Source of the DNA: Nannochloropsis oceanica
Lineage: Eukaryota; Sar; Eustigmatophyceae; Eustigmatales; Monodopsidaceae
Direction: 5' to 3'
DNA: 64,000 nucleotides
NCBI GenBank assembly: GCA_004519485.1
Contig: CP038115.1
Coordinates: 773,053 to 837,052 of the forward strand
Made by a program: the position numbers and the translations under genes. Shown here piece after piece: positions 61,810 to 64,000 of the stretch. Below the pieces are notes generated by a model, which searched no databases, was not told the origin of the DNA, and saw nothing but the letters and a program-made list of their open reading frames with translations. Every line of letters starts with the position of its first letter. The stretch's first letter is position 1.

Positions 61810-62696
61810 TTCCTCAATGTGGAGTGGTCCGCAGCCCGCGGGTCCACAAATCATCACTCCCTCTCCAACTCCCCTCGGGTTCACCTTTCTCTTCCCTCAA
61901 CCCCTCCTCAACCGCCTCACGAATAGATAAGAATAATAAGAGTGTACTCCGATTTGCTGACCATGCACTGAGTAAGTATTGCTCCCTTCTTTGCTCTTCT
62001 CCATGTTTATAGGGGGTGGAAGGGTCGAGCGGGTGAGTATTGATGACGACGAATTCAAAATATGGTCATTTGGCTATGGGCCATCGCCCAGACCGCTCCC
62101 CTCGCAACACAGTTCGACGCCATTCTCCCAACTCTCCGACCCAGTTTGCTCACAGCACAGCGAACCGCATGACCATTGACTCACTAGGGCGGGGAGAATG
62201 AATGGTGGTCAAGACATTATGAGAAGTGTCATGCAAGTGGTAACGAACAAGGACGAGAATGAGGCGGGCAGCAGTTGGGTCGTGGGTGCCGTCTTCAACG
62301 TGCGACAAATTTTGCAGCCAATCAACAGGTAACGGCGAGAATCGATGCAGTACAATCTCAGCCCATGTGGAGTCGGCAGCTAGGGCCAGGGGGCCGAGGC
62401 CGGGGCCCGAGGCATACAGCGCGCCCGCGTAATAATTCTGGGTAGGAGGCACAACGCAATCAAGGTCATTCTCCGCCCGACGTGAGTAGGATGCCCGGAT
62501 CCGGCCTGCCTTCGCCATCACTATAAACAAATCTTAGGAACAGACCTTCCCAAAGTCGCAATTTACTTGCCGTCCCCGGTTATTGCTCAAGGTCAACTGT
62601 ACGTCGCACTTTCGAGAGTAGGAGACCCCACCAATATCACCATGATGGTCACCCACTCTCCTCTCCACGGCCAGCCCCCTCCCGCACTTGCCACAT

Positions 62697-63014
62697 TCAA
62701 TGCAGTCTACAAGTATTCATACAGGTCTCGTCAATGAGGATGAGGCGAGTGGCAAGGAATATGCAACCTCTCTCATTGTTGGGCGTGTTGTCGCACGATT
62801 GGCCGATGGCCGTGTCCCGTGGGGGCTTGCACCTGGAGTGGTGGAATGTGGCCCCACCCTCCATGAGCAACGCCGCGATGCCTGAGGCGGCCATCGCAAG
62901 AGCATTGGCGCCTTGGAACCAGACCTGGTTCAGGAGCACTTGATTCAGGTGCGTCTTGCCACATCTCCCAGGGGTATAGATGAGAAACACTCCGGATGGG
63001 TGGCGAGCCTGCAC
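62697..63014 (-). pseudogene. PIF1-like helicase N-terminal ATPase segment
   Basis: 105-codon minus frame with Walker A as TPGRCGKTHLNQVLLNQV, motif Ia ALAMAASGIAALLMEGGATF, then CKPPRDTAIGQSC and the start of Walker B in FLATRLILIDE. Strong match in pattern to the PIF1/Helitron helicase head (GKT.....A.ASSGIAA..L.GG.T.H). It stops right after the DE because the following sequence (CMNTCRLH) is unrelated, so it is truncated at Walker B. Confidence 0.8.
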
Positions 63015-63099
63015 AAATGCGTCGGCTTAATCAGCCCTGTCTGTCAGCTTCTCGCTCGACTTGGTTGCGTGGCCTCCCGGACAGAATTATAACGCGGTA

Positions 63100-63155
63100 A
63101 CCCCCTGCCTCGGCCTCGGCCCCGACCCCGGCCCCGGCCCTGGCCTGGGACTCCA
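63100..63155. repeat. (GGCCTC/GGCCCC)n hexamer tract
   Basis: CTCGGCCTCGGCCCCGACC then CCGGCCCCGGCCCTGGCC; GC-rich microsatellite. Confidence 0.85.
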
Positions 63156-63734
63156 CATGGCTGTGTGTGTGTAATCATCGTCGCTGTTCATGAATTGGCT
63201 GTCAAAATATGCTTGTCGAAGATGGCACTCACTGCTGAGCATCATTCTCGTCATGCTCGTTACCACTTACATGGCCGTTCTCGTCGTCTTGACCACCATT
63301 CATGCCCCAGCCCAGGTGCACAAAAGGCATAGTGGTGCGGTGCTCTGAGTGAGGAGCGGTGATGATGATGCTGCATCAAGACGCATCCCACTTGGTGAAG
63401 GATGCGAGGTCCATGGCCAATGCCCATATTTTGAATGCGTCATCATCAATTGGAAAGGAAACGATTATTTGTGGACCCGTGGGACGCGGACGGAACACTC
63501 AAATTGAGGCAAGGGAAGCTCAAAACCACACAAACCACAGGACGACGTCACAAAGACTGCATAGAGGTTTGTGCATTGTATTTTTCTACATGTGTTTCGG
63601 TAAGCGTGCATGTGCTTCAGTGGTTTGTGGAAAGAGAAGAACGCGGAGAACCATCGTTTTGAGTGCGCGACAGACACAAAAAATCGATAAATACTTTAGG
63701 TAGATTGGCAGAATAACGTAATGTCGGACGAGAT

Positions 63735-64000
63735 AAGCCAATGAGGGGATGTGGCAAGACGCACCTGAATCAAGTGCTCCTGAACCAGGTCTGGTTCCAA
63801 GGCGCCAATGCTCTTGCGGCGCCAATGCTCTTACGATGGCCGCCTCAGGCATCGCGGCGTTGTTCATGGAGGGCGGGGCCACATTCCACTCCAGGTGCAG
63901 GCCCCCACGGGACACGGCCATCGGCCAATCGTGCGACAACACGCCCAACAATGAGAGAGGTTGCATATTCCTTGCCACTCGCCTCATCCTCATTGACGGG
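63735..64000 (+). pseudogene. PIF1-like helicase segment, inverted copy, runs off right edge
   Basis: Plus-strand mirror of 62,697-62,970: GCGKTHLNQVLLNQVWFQGA (Walker A), then MAASGIAALFMEGGATFHSR and IFLATRLILID at the window edge. A 16-18 bp tandem duplication (GCGCCAATGCTCTT, twice, about 63,798-63,832) breaks the frame between Walker A and motif Ia. Together with 62,697-63,014 it forms a large inverted pair around the second element's right end. Confidence 0.75.

Larger units (their letters stand above)
61810..63695. mobile_element. Second, smaller element of the same family (about 1.9 kb)
   Basis: Left end 61,815-62,110 is a partial copy of the left inverted repeat (GGTCCGCAGCCCGCGGGTCC, TGACCATGCACTGAGT). 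Right end about 63,420-63,695 is a diverged inverted partner (GCGCGACAGACACAAAAAAT, then CGATAAATACTTT). It carries a minus-strand frame at 62,150-62,530 (VVPPTQNYYAGALYASGPGL, unknown) and the PIF1-like segment at 62,697-63,014. It lies edge to edge with element 1. Confidence 0.6.

Overview
The window looks like a chromosome-end region of a eukaryote, most likely a unicellular alga of the stramenopile type. That assignment is inference. The evidence is GT-AG introns in phase-consistent genes, TTAGGG/CCCTAA tracts inside the sequence, and eukaryote-type proteins (WW-domain protein, MFSD1-like transporter, RCE1-like CAAX protease) next to single-exon glycosyltransferases with Golgi-type signal anchors. 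No tRNA, rRNA, CRISPR array or bacterial operon was seen.

Layout. 1-6.7 kb is GC-rich, intron-rich 'core' sequence: a ZIP-like metal transporter on the minus strand running off the left edge, a divergent two-WW-domain gene, then a 3' piece of an MFSD1-like transporter running in one open frame into the C-terminal half of an RCE1-like protease that carries an in-frame stop. From 6.7 kb onward the sequence changes character. Intact genes are sparse and are set among decayed transposons (Harbinger/PIF at 13.3-14.8 kb, an internally deleted hAT at 42.9-44.4 kb, PIF1-helicase elements at 50.8-51.3 and 58-64 kb), at least two dispersed short repeat families, perfect palindromes and interstitial telomere repeats.

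The recurring theme of the accessory part is sugar transfer. Six different large glyco-enzymes lie at 17.0-19.1, 22.9-25.2, 36.8-38.6, 45.1-46.2, 47.5-48.9 and 52.0-53.9 kb, with a broken methyltransferase at 57.2-57.9 kb. They are not tandem paralogues: a WbsX-type protein with a second GT-like domain, a STELLO/DUF288 protein with a second GT-like domain, a TPR plus GH130/GT108-like propeller, a small GT-A enzyme, an interrupted multi-exon GT-A gene, and a GT-A plus O-fucosyltransferase-like fusion. Each has one N-terminal membrane anchor, so they probably act in the Golgi lumen on a cell-surface or secreted glycan.

Between the second and third of these lies a near-perfect tandem array of a 2,988-bp unit (3.5 copies, 26,238-36,766). 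It starts exactly at a (TTAGGG)3 tract and stops 34 bp before the start codon of the third enzyme. At 58-62 kb a 3.7-kb element with about 445-bp terminal inverted repeats carries a Cys-rich protein and a helicase remnant whose ATPase core is cleanly missing; a 1.7-kb part of its interior recurs at 54.3-56.0 kb. The two 1.7-kb copies differ mainly by single-base indels, so some frameshifts in this window may be base-calling errors rather than real decay.
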